From the NCBI RefSeq assembly GCF_041890415.1, contig NZ_CP169056.1, positions 2,604,001 to 2,668,000 on the forward strand: a stretch of DNA of 64,000 nt, in the 5' to 3' direction. A model generated the notes under the pieces. That model was not told the DNA's origin and did no database searches. It was given only the letters and a program-made list of their open reading frames with translations. Each line of letters opens with the position of its first letter. Position 1 is the stretch's first letter. The position numbers and the translations under genes are program-made. Source of the stretch: Pseudoxanthomonas koreensis_A. GTDB lineage: Bacteria; Pseudomonadota; Gammaproteobacteria; Xanthomonadales; Xanthomonadaceae. This document shows, one piece after another, positions 53,361-61,150 of the stretch.

Positions 53361-53514
53361 CTTTCGTGCGGGGCGTGGACGCCTCCTGTAGGAGCCGGCC
53401 TCGCCGGCGACCGCGGTACGGGGTGGCGTGTCGCGATGCTGCAGCCTGCATCGGGTCGCCGGCAAGACCGGCTCCTACACGTGGGGGCCGGTGAACGTTG
53501 GACGGTGCGGTGCG
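53361..53514. repeat. 154-bp unit with REPIN arms, copy 2
   Basis: Arms 53387-53412 and 53454-53479. The flanks CTTTCGTGCGGGGCGT and GAACGTTGGACGGTG are shared with copy 1, so the duplicated unit is larger than the REPIN itself. It ends 134 bp before the dnaG start. Confidence 0.85.
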
Positions 53515-53648
53515 GCAAACCATCCCTCCCAGCGCCGCACTCAAGACAAGCCCACGCGCCTGCGCCACCAGGCACCCCGCCCCGCCGCATTGACCAGGCC
53601 CTCGCCACGATACCCGCCAACGATGGGCCGCAGTGGCATGCTATGCCG

Positions 53649-55367
53649 ATGGCCCGCCTGTCCGACGCCTTCATCGACGACCTGCTCGCGCGCTCCGACA
53701 TCGTCGAGGTGGTGGGCGCGCGCGTGCCGCTCAAGCGCAAGGGCCGCGAGTACGCCGCGCCGTGTCCGTTCCACGACGAACGCACGCCATCGTTCTACGT
53801 CTCCCCGACCAAGCAGTTCTACCACTGCTTCGGCTGCGGCGCGCACGGCACCGCGATCAGCTTCCTGATGAATTACGACCGCCTCGAGTTCCTCGACGCG
53901 GTGGAGGAACTGGCACGTCGCGCCGGCATGGAAATCCCGCGCGAAACCCGCCAGAACAACCAGGACAGCGACCTGCGCGACCAGTACGCGGCGCTGGAGG
54001 CGGCCGCGAAACTGTTCCAGCGCCAGCTTGCGGAAACCCCGCGCGCGCGCAGCTATCTGGACGACCGCGGCGTGGACGCCGACACCCGCACCCGTTTCGC
54101 CATCGGCTACGCCGCCGATGGCTACACCACCCTGAAGGACGCCCTGGGCACGGACGAGCGCCGGCTCAAGCTGCTCGACCGCACCGGGATGTTGTCGAAG
54201 AACGACCGCGGCCACGTCTATGACAAGTTCCGCGACCGGGTGATGTTCCCGATCCACGACCGCCGCGGCCGGGTGATCGCCTTCGGCGGCCGCGTGCTGG
54301 ACAAGGATGCCAGCCCCAAATACCTCAACTCGCCCGAAACCCCGCTGTTCCACAAGGGCCGCGAGCTGTACGGCCTGTGGCAGGCGCGCCAGGCCAACCA
54401 GAAGCTGGAGCGGCTGATCGTGGTGGAGGGCTACATGGACGTGGTGGCCCTGTTCCAGCACGGCATCACCCAGGCCGTGGCCACCCTGGGCACGGCCACC
54501 ACGCCCGACCACGCCGAGCTGCTGTTCCGCAACGCGCCGGACGTGCACTTCTGCTTCGACGGCGACGCCGCCGGCCGGCGTGCGGCCTGGCGGGCGCTGG
54601 AATCGGTGCTGCCGCGGATGAAGGATGGCCGCCAGGCCTTCTTCCTGTTCCTGCCCGAGGGCGAGGACCCGGACAGCATCGTGCACAAGGAAGGCGCTGC
54701 CGGCTTCGATGCGCGCCTGGCCCAGGCCACCCCGCTGTCGCAGTTCTTCTTCGACGAACTGGGCCGCGACATCAACCATGCCACCCTGGACGGGCGTGCC
54801 CGCCTGGCCGAGCGCGCGCGCCCGCTGCTTGCCCAGCTCCCGGACGGCGCCTTCGCCGACCTGATGCGCCAGGAACTGCAGCGCCGCACCGGCGTGGACA
54901 CCGCCCGGCCCGCCAAGCCGCCACCGCCACCGCAGCGCAATGCGGCCACCGCGCAGCGGCGCAGCCTGGTACGCAGCGCCATCGCCCTGCTGTTGCAGCA
55001 ACCATCGCTGGCCCTGCAACTGGAACGGCCGTACCGCTTCGCCGGGCTGCGCCTGCCCGGCATGCCGCTGCTGCTGGAACTGCTGGACGCGGTGGTTCAG
55101 CGTCCCGAGATCAGCACCGGCGCACTGCTGGAGGCGTTTGCCGGGCACGAGCAGTCCGACGCCCTGCGCACGCTGGCCGCCAGGGCCCTGCCCGGCGACG
55201 CCGACAGCTGGGCGATCGAGCTGCACGACGCGACCGCCCAGCTGGAACGCCAGGCACTGCAGCAGCGCATCGACGAGCTGCAGGACAAGCAGCGCGCCCA
55301 GGGCCTGGACGACACCGACAAGTACGAGATGCGGATGCTGCTGCAGGCGCTGGCCGGACGCACGTGA
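53649..55367 (+). CDS. dnaG: DNA primase
   Basis: 572 residues. Synthesises RNA primers at the replication fork. N-terminal CHC2 zinc ribbon with Cys39, His42, Cys60 and Cys63 (CPFHDERTPSFYVS; YHCFGCGAHG), catalytic core (about 110-330) with the Toprim motifs VVEGYMDVVALFQHG and CFDGDAAGRRAAWRA, and a C-terminal helical region for DnaB binding (about 430-572). ATG 53649 is chosen; ATG 53643 is 6 bases upstream in frame. No Shine-Dalgarno near either. rpoD does not follow; the next gene is terC. Confidence 0.97.
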   Translation: MARLSDAFIDDLLARSDIVEVVGARVPLKRKGREYAAPCPFHDERTPSFYVSPTKQFYHCFGCGAHGTAISFLMNYDRLEFLDAVEELARRAGMEIPRETRQNNQDSDLRDQYAALEAAAKLFQRQLAETPRARSYLDDRGVDADTRTRFAIGYAADGYTTLKDALGTDERRLKLLDRTGMLSKNDRGHVYDKFRDRVMFPIHDRRGRVIAFGGRVLDKDASPKYLNSPETPLFHKGRELYGLWQARQANQKLERLIVVEGYMDVVALFQHGITQAVATLGTATTPDHAELLFRNAPDVHFCFDGDAAGRRAAWRALESVLPRMKDGRQAFFLFLPEGEDPDSIVHKEGAAGFDARLAQATPLSQFFFDELGRDINHATLDGRARLAERARPLLAQLPDGAFADLMRQELQRRTGVDTARPAKPPPPPQRNAATAQRRSLVRSAIALLLQQPSLALQLERPYRFAGLRLPGMPLLLELLDAVVQRPEISTGALLEAFAGHEQSDALRTLAARALPGDADSWAIELHDATAQLERQALQQRIDELQDKQRAQGLDDTDKYEMRMLLQALAGRT

Positions 55368-55391
55368 GCGGCCCGGCCACGGGCGGCATGC

Positions 55392-55397
55392 TAGGAT
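55392..55397 (+). promoter_or_regulatory. -10-like TAGGAT before the Mn2+ riboswitch
   Basis: GCTAGGAT; predicted start about 55404, which coincides with the 5' side of the riboswitch P1 helix. Confidence 0.55.
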
Positions 55398-55403
55398 CGC
55401 GCA

Positions 55404-55515
55404 TCGAAGGGGAGTAGCCCTCCCGCGCTGTCGTCGTCATGACGGGCCTTGCGGCCCCGGCGCAGCGGCAGGCCACCGGCCTGTGGGCAAGACCTTCGCC
55501 GCCCCGCGGCGAAGG
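55404..55515 (+). promoter_or_regulatory. yybP-ykoY (Mn2+) riboswitch upstream of terC
   Basis: Conserved pieces in order: GGGGAGTAGC at 55409-55418, the palindromic GTCGTCATGACGG at 55433-55445, and GGGCAAGACC at 55485-55494. P1 pairs CGAAGG (55405-55410) with CCTTCG (55493-55498). The same CCTTCGCC (55493-55500) can instead pair with GGCGAAGG (55508-55515), an exclusive alternative hairpin. The gene controlled is a TerC/Alx protein, a known target class of this Mn2+ riboswitch. No U tract follows, so translational or Rho-dependent control is more likely than intrinsic termination; 69 nt remain before ATG 55584. Confidence 0.88.
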
Positions 55516-55583
55516 CGCATCGCTCCAAGCTTGTCGATGCCGTCCGCCGTGGCCCAGGAACACCCCGGACCCGATCGCCCCCA

Positions 55584-56327
55584 ATGGACAACCTGCTCAA
55601 CCCCGAAATCTGGATCGCCCTGGCCACGCTCACCGCGCTGGAGCTGGTGCTGGGTATCGACAACATCATCTTCATCTCGATCCTGGCCGGGCGCCTGCCG
55701 CCGGGACAGCGCGATCGCGCGCGCAAGCTCGGCATCGCCGCGGCGGCCATCACCCGGCTGGGGCTGCTGTTCACCATCGCCTGGATCATCGGCCTGACCA
55801 AGCCGCTGTTCGAGCTGTTGGACCACCCGTTCTCCTGGCGCGACCTGATCCTGATCGGCGGTGGCCTGTTCCTGATCGCCAAGGCCACCCACGAGATCCA
55901 CCAGAAGATCGAGGGCGCCGGCGACGGCGGCCCGAACCTGGCCCGCGCCGCCACCTCCTTCGGCGGGGTGATCGTGCAGATCATGCTGCTGGACATCGTG
56001 TTCTCGCTGGACTCGATCATCACCGCGGTCGGCATGGTCGACGAGCGCTGGGTGATGGTGGCCGCGATCCTGATCTCGATCGTGTTCATGATCGTCTTCG
56101 CCGGGCCGATCGGCGACTTCGTCGAGCGCAACCCGACGGTCAAGATCCTGGCCCTGAGCTTCCTGATCATGATCGGCCTGGTGCTGATCGCCGACGGTTT
56201 CGGCCAGCACATCTCCAAGGGCTACGTGTACGCAGCCATGGCCTTCTCGGTATTCGTGGAGACCATCAACCTGTGGATCAAGCGGCGCGAGCAACGGGCG
56301 ACGGCGCCGGAAACCACGGACCGCTGA
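55584..56327 (+). CDS. TerC/Alx-family membrane protein
   Basis: 247 residues with seven or so helices. Seen: LELVLGIDNIIFISILAGRL and LLDIVFSLDSIITAVGMVDE, the paired acidic motifs in helices that mark the TerC family (GIDN and SLDS), and ATHEIHQKIEGAG. Members such as Alx and MeeF-like proteins export Mn2+; the riboswitch upstream supports a manganese role. ATG 55584 has no obvious Shine-Dalgarno. Convergent with cyoE across a bidirectional stem-loop. Confidence 0.9.
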   Translation: MDNLLNPEIWIALATLTALELVLGIDNIIFISILAGRLPPGQRDRARKLGIAAAAITRLGLLFTIAWIIGLTKPLFELLDHPFSWRDLILIGGGLFLIAKATHEIHQKIEGAGDGGPNLARAATSFGGVIVQIMLLDIVFSLDSIITAVGMVDERWVMVAAILISIVFMIVFAGPIGDFVERNPTVKILALSFLIMIGLVLIADGFGQHISKGYVYAAMAFSVFVETINLWIKRREQRATAPETTDR

Positions 56328-56333
56328 CCCGGC

Positions 56334-56359
56334 GCCGGCACCACCCAGGTGGTGCCGGC
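56334..56359. terminator. Stem-loop between convergent terC and cyoE
   Basis: Perfect 12-bp stem GCCGGCACCACC (56334-56345) and GGTGGTGCCGGC (56348-56359) with a two-base nominal loop. It overlaps the REP-like GCCGGCTCCTAC at 56354-56365 and could end transcription from both sides, although U tracts are weak. Confidence 0.6.
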
Positions 56360-56365
56360 TCCTAC
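56351..56365. repeat. Single REP end that provides the cyoE stop
   Basis: GGTGCCGGCTCCTAC; on the minus strand GTAGGAGCCGGCACC. The TAG (56364-56362) is the stop codon of cyoE. Confidence 0.6.
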
Positions 56366-57261
56366 GGCAGGGGCACCAGCGGCAGCCAGTGGTCCACCAG
56401 CAGGAACGCGAACAGCGCCATCAGGTAGACGATGGACCAGTTGAACACCCGCATGGCGAAGAACTCGTCCGGCGGATCAAGCAGGCGCCAGGCATACCAG
56501 AGGAACACGCTGCCCAGCACCAGCGCACCGCCCAGGTAGAACAGCCCGCTCATGCCGAACAGCACCGGCAGGATGCTCACCTCCACCAGCAGCACGGTGT
56601 AGAACAGGATCTGCCACCGGGTGTAGGTGACGCCGTGGGTGACCGGCAGCATCGGGATCAGCGCGCGCGCGTAATCCTGGCGACGGAAGATCGCCAGCGC
56701 CCAGAAATGCGGCGGGGTCCACACGAACACGATCAGCACCAGCAGCAACGCGTGCTGCCAGTCCCACGGGCCACGCATGCCGGTCACCGCCGCCCAGCCC
56801 AGCAGCGGCGGGGCCGCGCCGGCAATCCCGCCGATCACGATGTTCTGCGGCGTGGCGCGCTTGAGGAAGCCGGTGTAGATCACCGCATAGCCGATCAGCG
56901 AGGCGAAGGTCAGCACCGCGGTGACGGTATTGACCCACGCCAGCAGGATCGCCATCGACACGATGCCCAGGACCAGGGCGAACACCAGCACCTGGATCGG
57001 CCGCAACGCGCCGGTGGCCAATGGCCGGTGCGCGGTGCGGACCATCACCTTGTCGATGCGCTGGTCGATCAGGTGGTTGATCGCCGCGGCCGAGGACGAG
57101 GCCAGCCAGATGCCGAGCAGGCCGGCCACGCCCTCCTGCAACGGCGGCAGGCCGGGGACCGCCAGGAACATGCCCACCAGCGCGGTGAACACCAGCAAGG
57201 CGACCACGCGCGGCTTGGTCAGCTCCAGGTACTGGCGCCACAGGGGAATGGCGGCACTCAT
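56362..57261 (-). CDS. cyoE: Protoheme IX farnesyltransferase (heme O synthase)
   Basis: 299-residue UbiA-family membrane enzyme making heme O. Seen: YLELTKPRVVALLVFTALVG, the first Asp-rich motif NHLIDQRIDKVMVRTAHRPL, VIYTGFLKRATPQNIVIGGI, WTPPHFWALAIFRRQDYARA (second motif), about nine helices. ATG 57261 overlaps the ctaA stop (ATGA), so the two steps of heme A synthesis are co-translated. The stop codon comes from the repeat at 56351-56365. ctaB is a synonym. Confidence 0.95.
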   Translation of the reverse strand: MSAAIPLWRQYLELTKPRVVALLVFTALVGMFLAVPGLPPLQEGVAGLLGIWLASSSAAAINHLIDQRIDKVMVRTAHRPLATGALRPIQVLVFALVLGIVSMAILLAWVNTVTAVLTFASLIGYAVIYTGFLKRATPQNIVIGGIAGAAPPLLGWAAVTGMRGPWDWQHALLLVLIVFVWTPPHFWALAIFRRQDYARALIPMLPVTHGVTYTRWQILFYTVLLVEVSILPVLFGMSGLFYLGGALVLGSVFLWYAWRLLDPPDEFFAMRVFNWSIVYLMALFAFLLVDHWLPLVPLP

Positions 57262-58451
57262 GCAACCTGCTCGGGTTCGGTCACCCGCGCCAGCAGGGTC
57301 ACCAGCACGAACAGCAGGGCGGTGGCGCCGGCGTTGTGCAGCACCGCCACCGACAAGGGCAGCGCCAGCTTCACGTTGAGCACGCCCAGGCCCACCTGGA
57401 CCAGGACCAGCGCGCCCAGCGTGGCCGCCCAGGCGCGCATGCCCGGGGTGCGCCGCAGGCGCAGCGCCAGCCACAGCAGGTACACCGATGCCAGCACCGC
57501 CATCAGCCGGTGCGCCATCTGGATGGCGATGCGCGATGCGCCATCGAGCACGCCGCCTTCGTAGTCCACCCCGATCCCGCGCCACAGCACGAAGCCTTCG
57601 CGGAAATCCGCCGGAGGCCACCACTGGCCCACGCACCTGGGGAAATCAAGATAGTGGTGTTGCGCGGTGGTCCAGCCGCCGCCGCCGCAGGCCAGCGCAG
57701 CGTAGTTGGCGCTGGTCCAGCCACCCAGCGCAATCTGCACGCCCAGCACCGCGATGCCCAGCGCGACCCAGCGCCGCAGCGCGCGCGCGTAGGCCATCTG
57801 GATCGGCAGGTCGGTGGCGCGCCAGGCCATCCACACCAGCAGCGAGAACGTGGCCAGGCCGCCAAGCAGGTGGCCCATCACGATCACCGGCTTGAGCAGC
57901 AGGGTCACCGTCCATTTGCCCAGCAACGCCTGGAACACGATCACCGCCAGGGTGAGCACCGCGGCGCGGGCCAGGTCGATGTTGGACCAGCGCAGCGCGG
58001 CCAGCAGCAGGATCGCCTCGCCGGCGCCGGCCAGGGCGAAGGCCAGGCCGATGTGGCCGTACATGTAGGCGGGGATGGCCGCCGCCACCAGCAGCGATGC
58101 ACCGATGATCCGGGTCACGCCCAGGCGCCTGCGGCGCGCGGCCACCAGCGCCAGCCCCAGCACCAGCACTCCCAGGGTCGCAGCCAGGTGGCGGTGGACC
58201 TGTTCGCGCCAGGCCTTGGTGGTGTCGAAGGCACGGATCTCGCTGGCCGCATGGGCGGCGGCATCCTGCTGCGCGGATGGCCAGGTCGCACGGCCGTAGC
58301 AGGTTGGCCAGTCCGGGCAGCTCAGGCCGGCATCGGACAAGCGCACGAACGCACCGAACACCACCACGCAGGCGGTCAGGGCCACCGCCAGCCACGCAAT
58401 GCGGTGGAAGTGACGGGCGAACCTGCGAGGGACGAGCGGAATCATCGGCAT
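57258..58451 (-). CDS. ctaA: Heme A synthase
   Basis: 397 residues of the COX15/CtaA family, converting heme O to heme A. Eight helices with conserved His pairs: FVRLSDAGLSCPDWPTCYGR, EQVHRHLAATLGVLVLGLAL, GHIGLAFALAGAGEAILLLA, VMGHLLGGLATFSLL, ALGGWTSANYAALACGGGGW, and AIQMAHRLMAVLASVYLLWL and AVLHNAGATALLFVLV. Starts at ATG 58451 or, with better GAGG spacing (9), at ATG 58445. The Sco-like gene's stop is 5 bp upstream. Confidence 0.95.
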   Translation of the reverse strand: MPMIPLVPRRFARHFHRIAWLAVALTACVVVFGAFVRLSDAGLSCPDWPTCYGRATWPSAQQDAAAHAASEIRAFDTTKAWREQVHRHLAATLGVLVLGLALVAARRRRLGVTRIIGASLLVAAAIPAYMYGHIGLAFALAGAGEAILLLAALRWSNIDLARAAVLTLAVIVFQALLGKWTVTLLLKPVIVMGHLLGGLATFSLLVWMAWRATDLPIQMAYARALRRWVALGIAVLGVQIALGGWTSANYAALACGGGGWTTAQHHYLDFPRCVGQWWPPADFREGFVLWRGIGVDYEGGVLDGASRIAIQMAHRLMAVLASVYLLWLALRLRRTPGMRAWAATLGALVLVQVGLGVLNVKLALPLSVAVLHNAGATALLFVLVTLLARVTEPEQVA

Positions 58452-58456
58452 CGCCC

Positions 58457-59032
58457 TCAGCGCAGCTTGAGCAGCCTGGCCACGTCGGTGCGCAGGTGGC
58501 CGGGGTCGGTGCCTGGCCGATAGCGCAGGATCACGAAGCCGTTGGGATCGACCACGTACAGCGGGATGCCGGCCGGGTCGGCCGAGCGCGGCAGCGCGCC
58601 GCGCAGCGCGGCGTCATCCTGCAGCACATGCAGGACCCGCAGCCGCTCCGCATCGGGCGGCGGCGCACCCAGCCACAGCACATCGACGTGGTCGGCCTTG
58701 TGCCCGAACAGGCGCCACACCTTGTCCAGCTGCTCCAGCACCTGCGCGCAATCGGCGCCACAGCCGGCAGCCGGAGCGACGGCCAGGATGCGCCAGGTGC
58801 GCGCTTCCGGCTCCCAGGCGTAGTGGCCGCCACCGGCCAGCTGCGGCGGGTGCTGGCGCAGATCCACTGGCGGTTGCAGCAGTTCGCCATGATTCTTCAG
58901 CCCGGCGGGCATCCAGCCACTGAAGCGGAGCATGCCCGCACCCAGCGCCGAACCGAAGAACAGCACGAACAAGCCGATCAGTACCAGGCGGCCGCGGCCG
59001 GTGCGCGCGGAATCTTGGGCAGGAACAGTCAT
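58457..59032 (-). CDS. Sco-like cytochrome oxidase assembly protein
   Basis: 191 residues: an N-terminal membrane anchor (LVLIGLFVLFFGSALGAGML) and a thioredoxin-like domain with GCGADCAQVLEQLDKVWRLF, a CxxxC motif as in Sco1, and YVVDPNGFVILRYRPGTDPG. Sco proteins deliver copper to the CuA site. Low overall similarity to classical Sco, and the position between SURF1 and ctaA, support an assembly role. The distal metal-binding His of Sco is not obvious here. ATG 59032 lacks a good Shine-Dalgarno; the gene lies 70 bp after SURF1. Confidence 0.82.
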   Translation of the reverse strand: MTVPAQDSARTGRGRLVLIGLFVLFFGSALGAGMLRFSGWMPAGLKNHGELLQPPVDLRQHPPQLAGGGHYAWEPEARTWRILAVAPAAGCGADCAQVLEQLDKVWRLFGHKADHVDVLWLGAPPPDAERLRVLHVLQDDAALRGALPRSADPAGIPLYVVDPNGFVILRYRPGTDPGHLRTDVARLLKLR

Positions 59033-59102
59033 GTTGCTGATTTTCGCATGCCCGGGGCCGGCCGGGGTCGCAGCGCCGCGATCGGCGCCGGCCGCCGCCC
59101 CG

Positions 59103-59837
59103 TCACCGGCGCGACCGGCGCTGGCGCAAGGTCAGCACCAGCGCCACAACCAGCACCGCGGTGGCCAGCGCGAACCATTGCACCGCGTAGCCCAGGTGCT
59201 TTTGCGGCGGCAACGTGTTGGGCAGCAACTCCAGGTCGCGCGCGTAGCCCAGCGCCAGGTCCGGGTCCGCGCGCAGCACGCGCGGCGCCAGCGCCGGCAA
59301 GGCCAGTGCGGCGGCTACCGCGGCCGGCTCCAGGGCCACCACCAGCACGGTGCCGTCGGCCTGTCGGGCCGGTGCCGCGCGCAGCAGCCCCGCCGAGGGC
59401 GGCGGCAGCAGCAGGCCTTCGATGTGCGCCACCTCCGGCACCGGCACCTGGGGCATGCGCCGGTCGCCCGGCAGCGGCAGCCAGCCCAGCTCGACCAGCA
59501 GCGGCGTCGCCGCGGCGCCCGCGGCCTCCGGCACGAACACCCGGTAGGCGCGTACGCCCGGCTGGCCGTCGCGGTTCTGGTTGTCCAGCAACACCGCGGG
59601 CAGCGGTGCGAAGCGGCCGCTGCCGCCCGCCCAGTCGTAGCCGCGCGCGCGCGACGGATCGGCGGCCAGGGCCAGTGGCCCGGCGCTGCGCTGCTCCAGC
59701 ACCTGCGCCGATGCGTCCAGCAACGCCTGCTTGGCGTGCATGCGTTGCAGCTGCCAACTGCCCAGGCCGGCGAACAGCGTGGCCACCACCAGGGCCAGGG
59801 TCCACCCGGCCCACAGCGGCATCCGCCGCCGGCTCAC
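59103..59837 (-). CDS. SURF1-family oxidase assembly protein
   Basis: 244 residues: helix at each end (PLWAGWTLALVVATLFAGLG and YAVQWFALATAVLVVALVLT) and a periplasmic domain. Seen: GSWQLQRMHAKQALLDASAQ, the second-helix motif QKHLGYAVQWF, VRAYRVFVPEAAG, and GWLPLPGDRR. SURF1 aids insertion of heme A into subunit I. GTG 59837 has GGAGG 6 bases upstream and is preferred; GTG 59852 and ATG 59822 are alternatives. Divergent from the DUF2909 gene. Confidence 0.9.
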   Translation of the reverse strand: MSRRRMPLWAGWTLALVVATLFAGLGSWQLQRMHAKQALLDASAQVLEQRSAGPLALAADPSRARGYDWAGGSGRFAPLPAVLLDNQNRDGQPGVRAYRVFVPEAAGAAATPLLVELGWLPLPGDRRMPQVPVPEVAHIEGLLLPPPSAGLLRAAPARQADGTVLVVALEPAAVAAALALPALAPRVLRADPDLALGYARDLELLPNTLPPQKHLGYAVQWFALATAVLVVALVLTLRQRRSRR

Positions 59838-59873
59838 CGCCCGCCTCCACACGCGGCAGCAACCCCGGCCTGC

Positions 59874-59879
59874 GATAAT
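59874..59879 (+). promoter_or_regulatory. -10-like GATAAT for the DUF2909 gene
   Basis: Predicted start about 59886, 30 nt before GTG 59916. The complementary strand reads ATTATC, so it does not serve SURF1 equally well. Confidence 0.4.
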
Positions 59880-59915
59880 GGCGCATCCTTCCGTGCGCCC
59901 GCCGAGGCCGAACCC

Positions 59916-60134
59916 GTGAGCGATTCACTCAAGACCCTGATCGTGGTCGCGTTCCTGCTGGTCATCCTGTGGAACCTCGGCTCGGCGCTGTATTACCTGA
60001 TGGTCGACCGTGGCGAGAGCAAGCGCACGGTCAATGCGCTCACCCGCCGCATTGGCCTGTCGGTGGCGCTGATCCTGCTGGTGGTCCTGGGCATCTGGAC
60101 CGGGGTGATCCAGCCGCACGGGGTCGGACGCTGA
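59916..60134 (+). CDS. Twin-transmembrane protein (DUF2909)
   Basis: 72 residues: two helices (LIVVAFLLVILWNLGSALYY and LSVALILLVVLGIWTGVIQP) joined by LMVDRGESKRTVNALTRRIG. This family is regularly encoded on the opposite strand between coxC and SURF1 in proteobacteria; its exact function is not known. GTG 59916 has GAGG 8 bases upstream. A strong stem-loop between it and coxC can terminate both convergent transcripts. Confidence 0.88.
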   Translation: MSDSLKTLIVVAFLLVILWNLGSALYYLMVDRGESKRTVNALTRRIGLSVALILLVVLGIWTGVIQPHGVGR

Positions 60135-60171
60135 CCCCAGGGCGGTCGTGGCGCGGTAACCCCCCAAACGA

Positions 60172-60196
60172 CAAGGGCGCCGCATGGGCGCCCTTG
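60172..60196. terminator. Terminator between coxC and the DUF2909 gene
   Basis: CAAGGGCGCC (60172-60181) and GGCGCCCTTG (60187-60196), 10-bp perfect stem, five-base loop. On the minus strand it is followed by TCGTTTGG. Probably ends coxC transcription, and the convergent gene as well. Confidence 0.7.
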
Positions 60197-60252
60197 CCTG
60201 GACATCTTCAACGGATCCGCCTCCGGCCGATCCCGCCCGCCCGTGCCGCTGC

Positions 60253-61128
60253 TTACAGCACGTAGACGAACAGGAACAGGCCCAGCCACACCACGTCGAC
60301 GAAATGCCAGTACCAGGCCGCCGCCTCGAAACCGAAATGGCGGTCGCGGGTGAAGTGGCCCTTGAACGCGCGGCCCCACATCACCGCCAGCATGATCGTG
60401 CCCAGCGCCACGTGCACGCCATGGAAGCCGGTGAGCATGAAGAAGGTCGAGCCGTAGATGCCCGAACCCAGGGTCAGGTTGAGGTCGCGGTAGGCGTGCA
60501 CGTATTCCTCGGCCTGGAAGACCAGGAACACCAGGCCCAGGACCACGGTCAGCCCCAGCCAGAACAGCAGCGCGCCGCGCTTGCCGGCCTTGAGCGCATG
60601 GTGGGCGATGGTCAGGGTGACGCCGGAGGTCAGCAGGATCAGGGTGTTGACCAGCGGCAGGCCCCAGGCCGGGATGATCTGGAACTGGCCGCCCACCTCG
60701 CCCGGGCCGGCGCTCGGCCAGGCCGCGGAGTAGCCGTCCCACAGCAGCGCGTTGGTCATCACGCCGTCGCCCTCGCCGCCCAGCCAGGGCAGGGTGAACT
60801 GGCGGGTGTAGAACAGCGCACTGAAGAACGCGCCGAAGAACATCACCTCGGAGAAGATGAACCAGATCATCCCCATCCGGAACGAGCCGTCCACCTGGCG
60901 GTTGTAATTGCCGCCCTGCGATTCGCGGATGACTTCGCCGAACCAGTAGAACAGGGTGGCCACCATCATCGCGATGCCGGCGAAGAAGGCCCACTTGCCG
61001 CCTTCGGCTTCGTTGAACCAGAAGGCCACGCCCATCATCATCACGAACATCGACACCGATGCGAAGAACGGCGCCTTGCTCTTGGCCGGCACGAAGTAGG
61101 CGGTGGCGTCGGTCGGGATTTGGGCCAT
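60253..61128 (-). CDS. coxC: Cytochrome c oxidase subunit III
   Basis: 291 residues, seven helices. Seen: FFASVSMFVMMMGVAFWFNE, MGMIWFIFSEVMFFGAFFSA, HALKAGKRGALLFWLGLTVV, LTGFHGVHVALGTIMLAVMW, HFTRDRHFGFEAAAWYWHFV and DVVWLGLFLFVYVL at the end, all typical. Last structural gene of the coxB-coxA-x-cox11-coxC run; 22 bp after cox11. GGAAT is the nearest Shine-Dalgarno-like site before ATG 61128. Confidence 0.97.
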   Translation of the reverse strand: MAQIPTDATAYFVPAKSKAPFFASVSMFVMMMGVAFWFNEAEGGKWAFFAGIAMMVATLFYWFGEVIRESQGGNYNRQVDGSFRMGMIWFIFSEVMFFGAFFSALFYTRQFTLPWLGGEGDGVMTNALLWDGYSAAWPSAGPGEVGGQFQIIPAWGLPLVNTLILLTSGVTLTIAHHALKAGKRGALLFWLGLTVVLGLVFLVFQAEEYVHAYRDLNLTLGSGIYGSTFFMLTGFHGVHVALGTIMLAVMWGRAFKGHFTRDRHFGFEAAAWYWHFVDVVWLGLFLFVYVL

Positions 61129-61150
61129 GGCGAGGATTCCGTTGCTCTGG

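Larger units (their letters stand above)
52695..53648. other. Gene-free repeat block between yihY and dnaG
   Basis: Holds the 65-bp tandem repeats (52702-53007), an inverted pair (53052-53076 / 53310-53334), and two copies of a 154-bp unit with REPIN arms (53151-53304, 53361-53514), then about 130 bp before dnaG without a clear signal. The open frames here run across the repeats and change frame with each unit, so none is accepted as a gene. Confidence 0.75.

Noticed and set aside
52702..53514. CRISPR array
   Set aside because: Repeats are 65 bp tandem units without variable spacers, or long duplicated units; no cas genes are present.
53138..53785. Minus-strand frame with a twice-repeated peptide (SPARPAPTGG region)
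   Set aside because: Translation of the two 154-bp REPIN units; not a gene.
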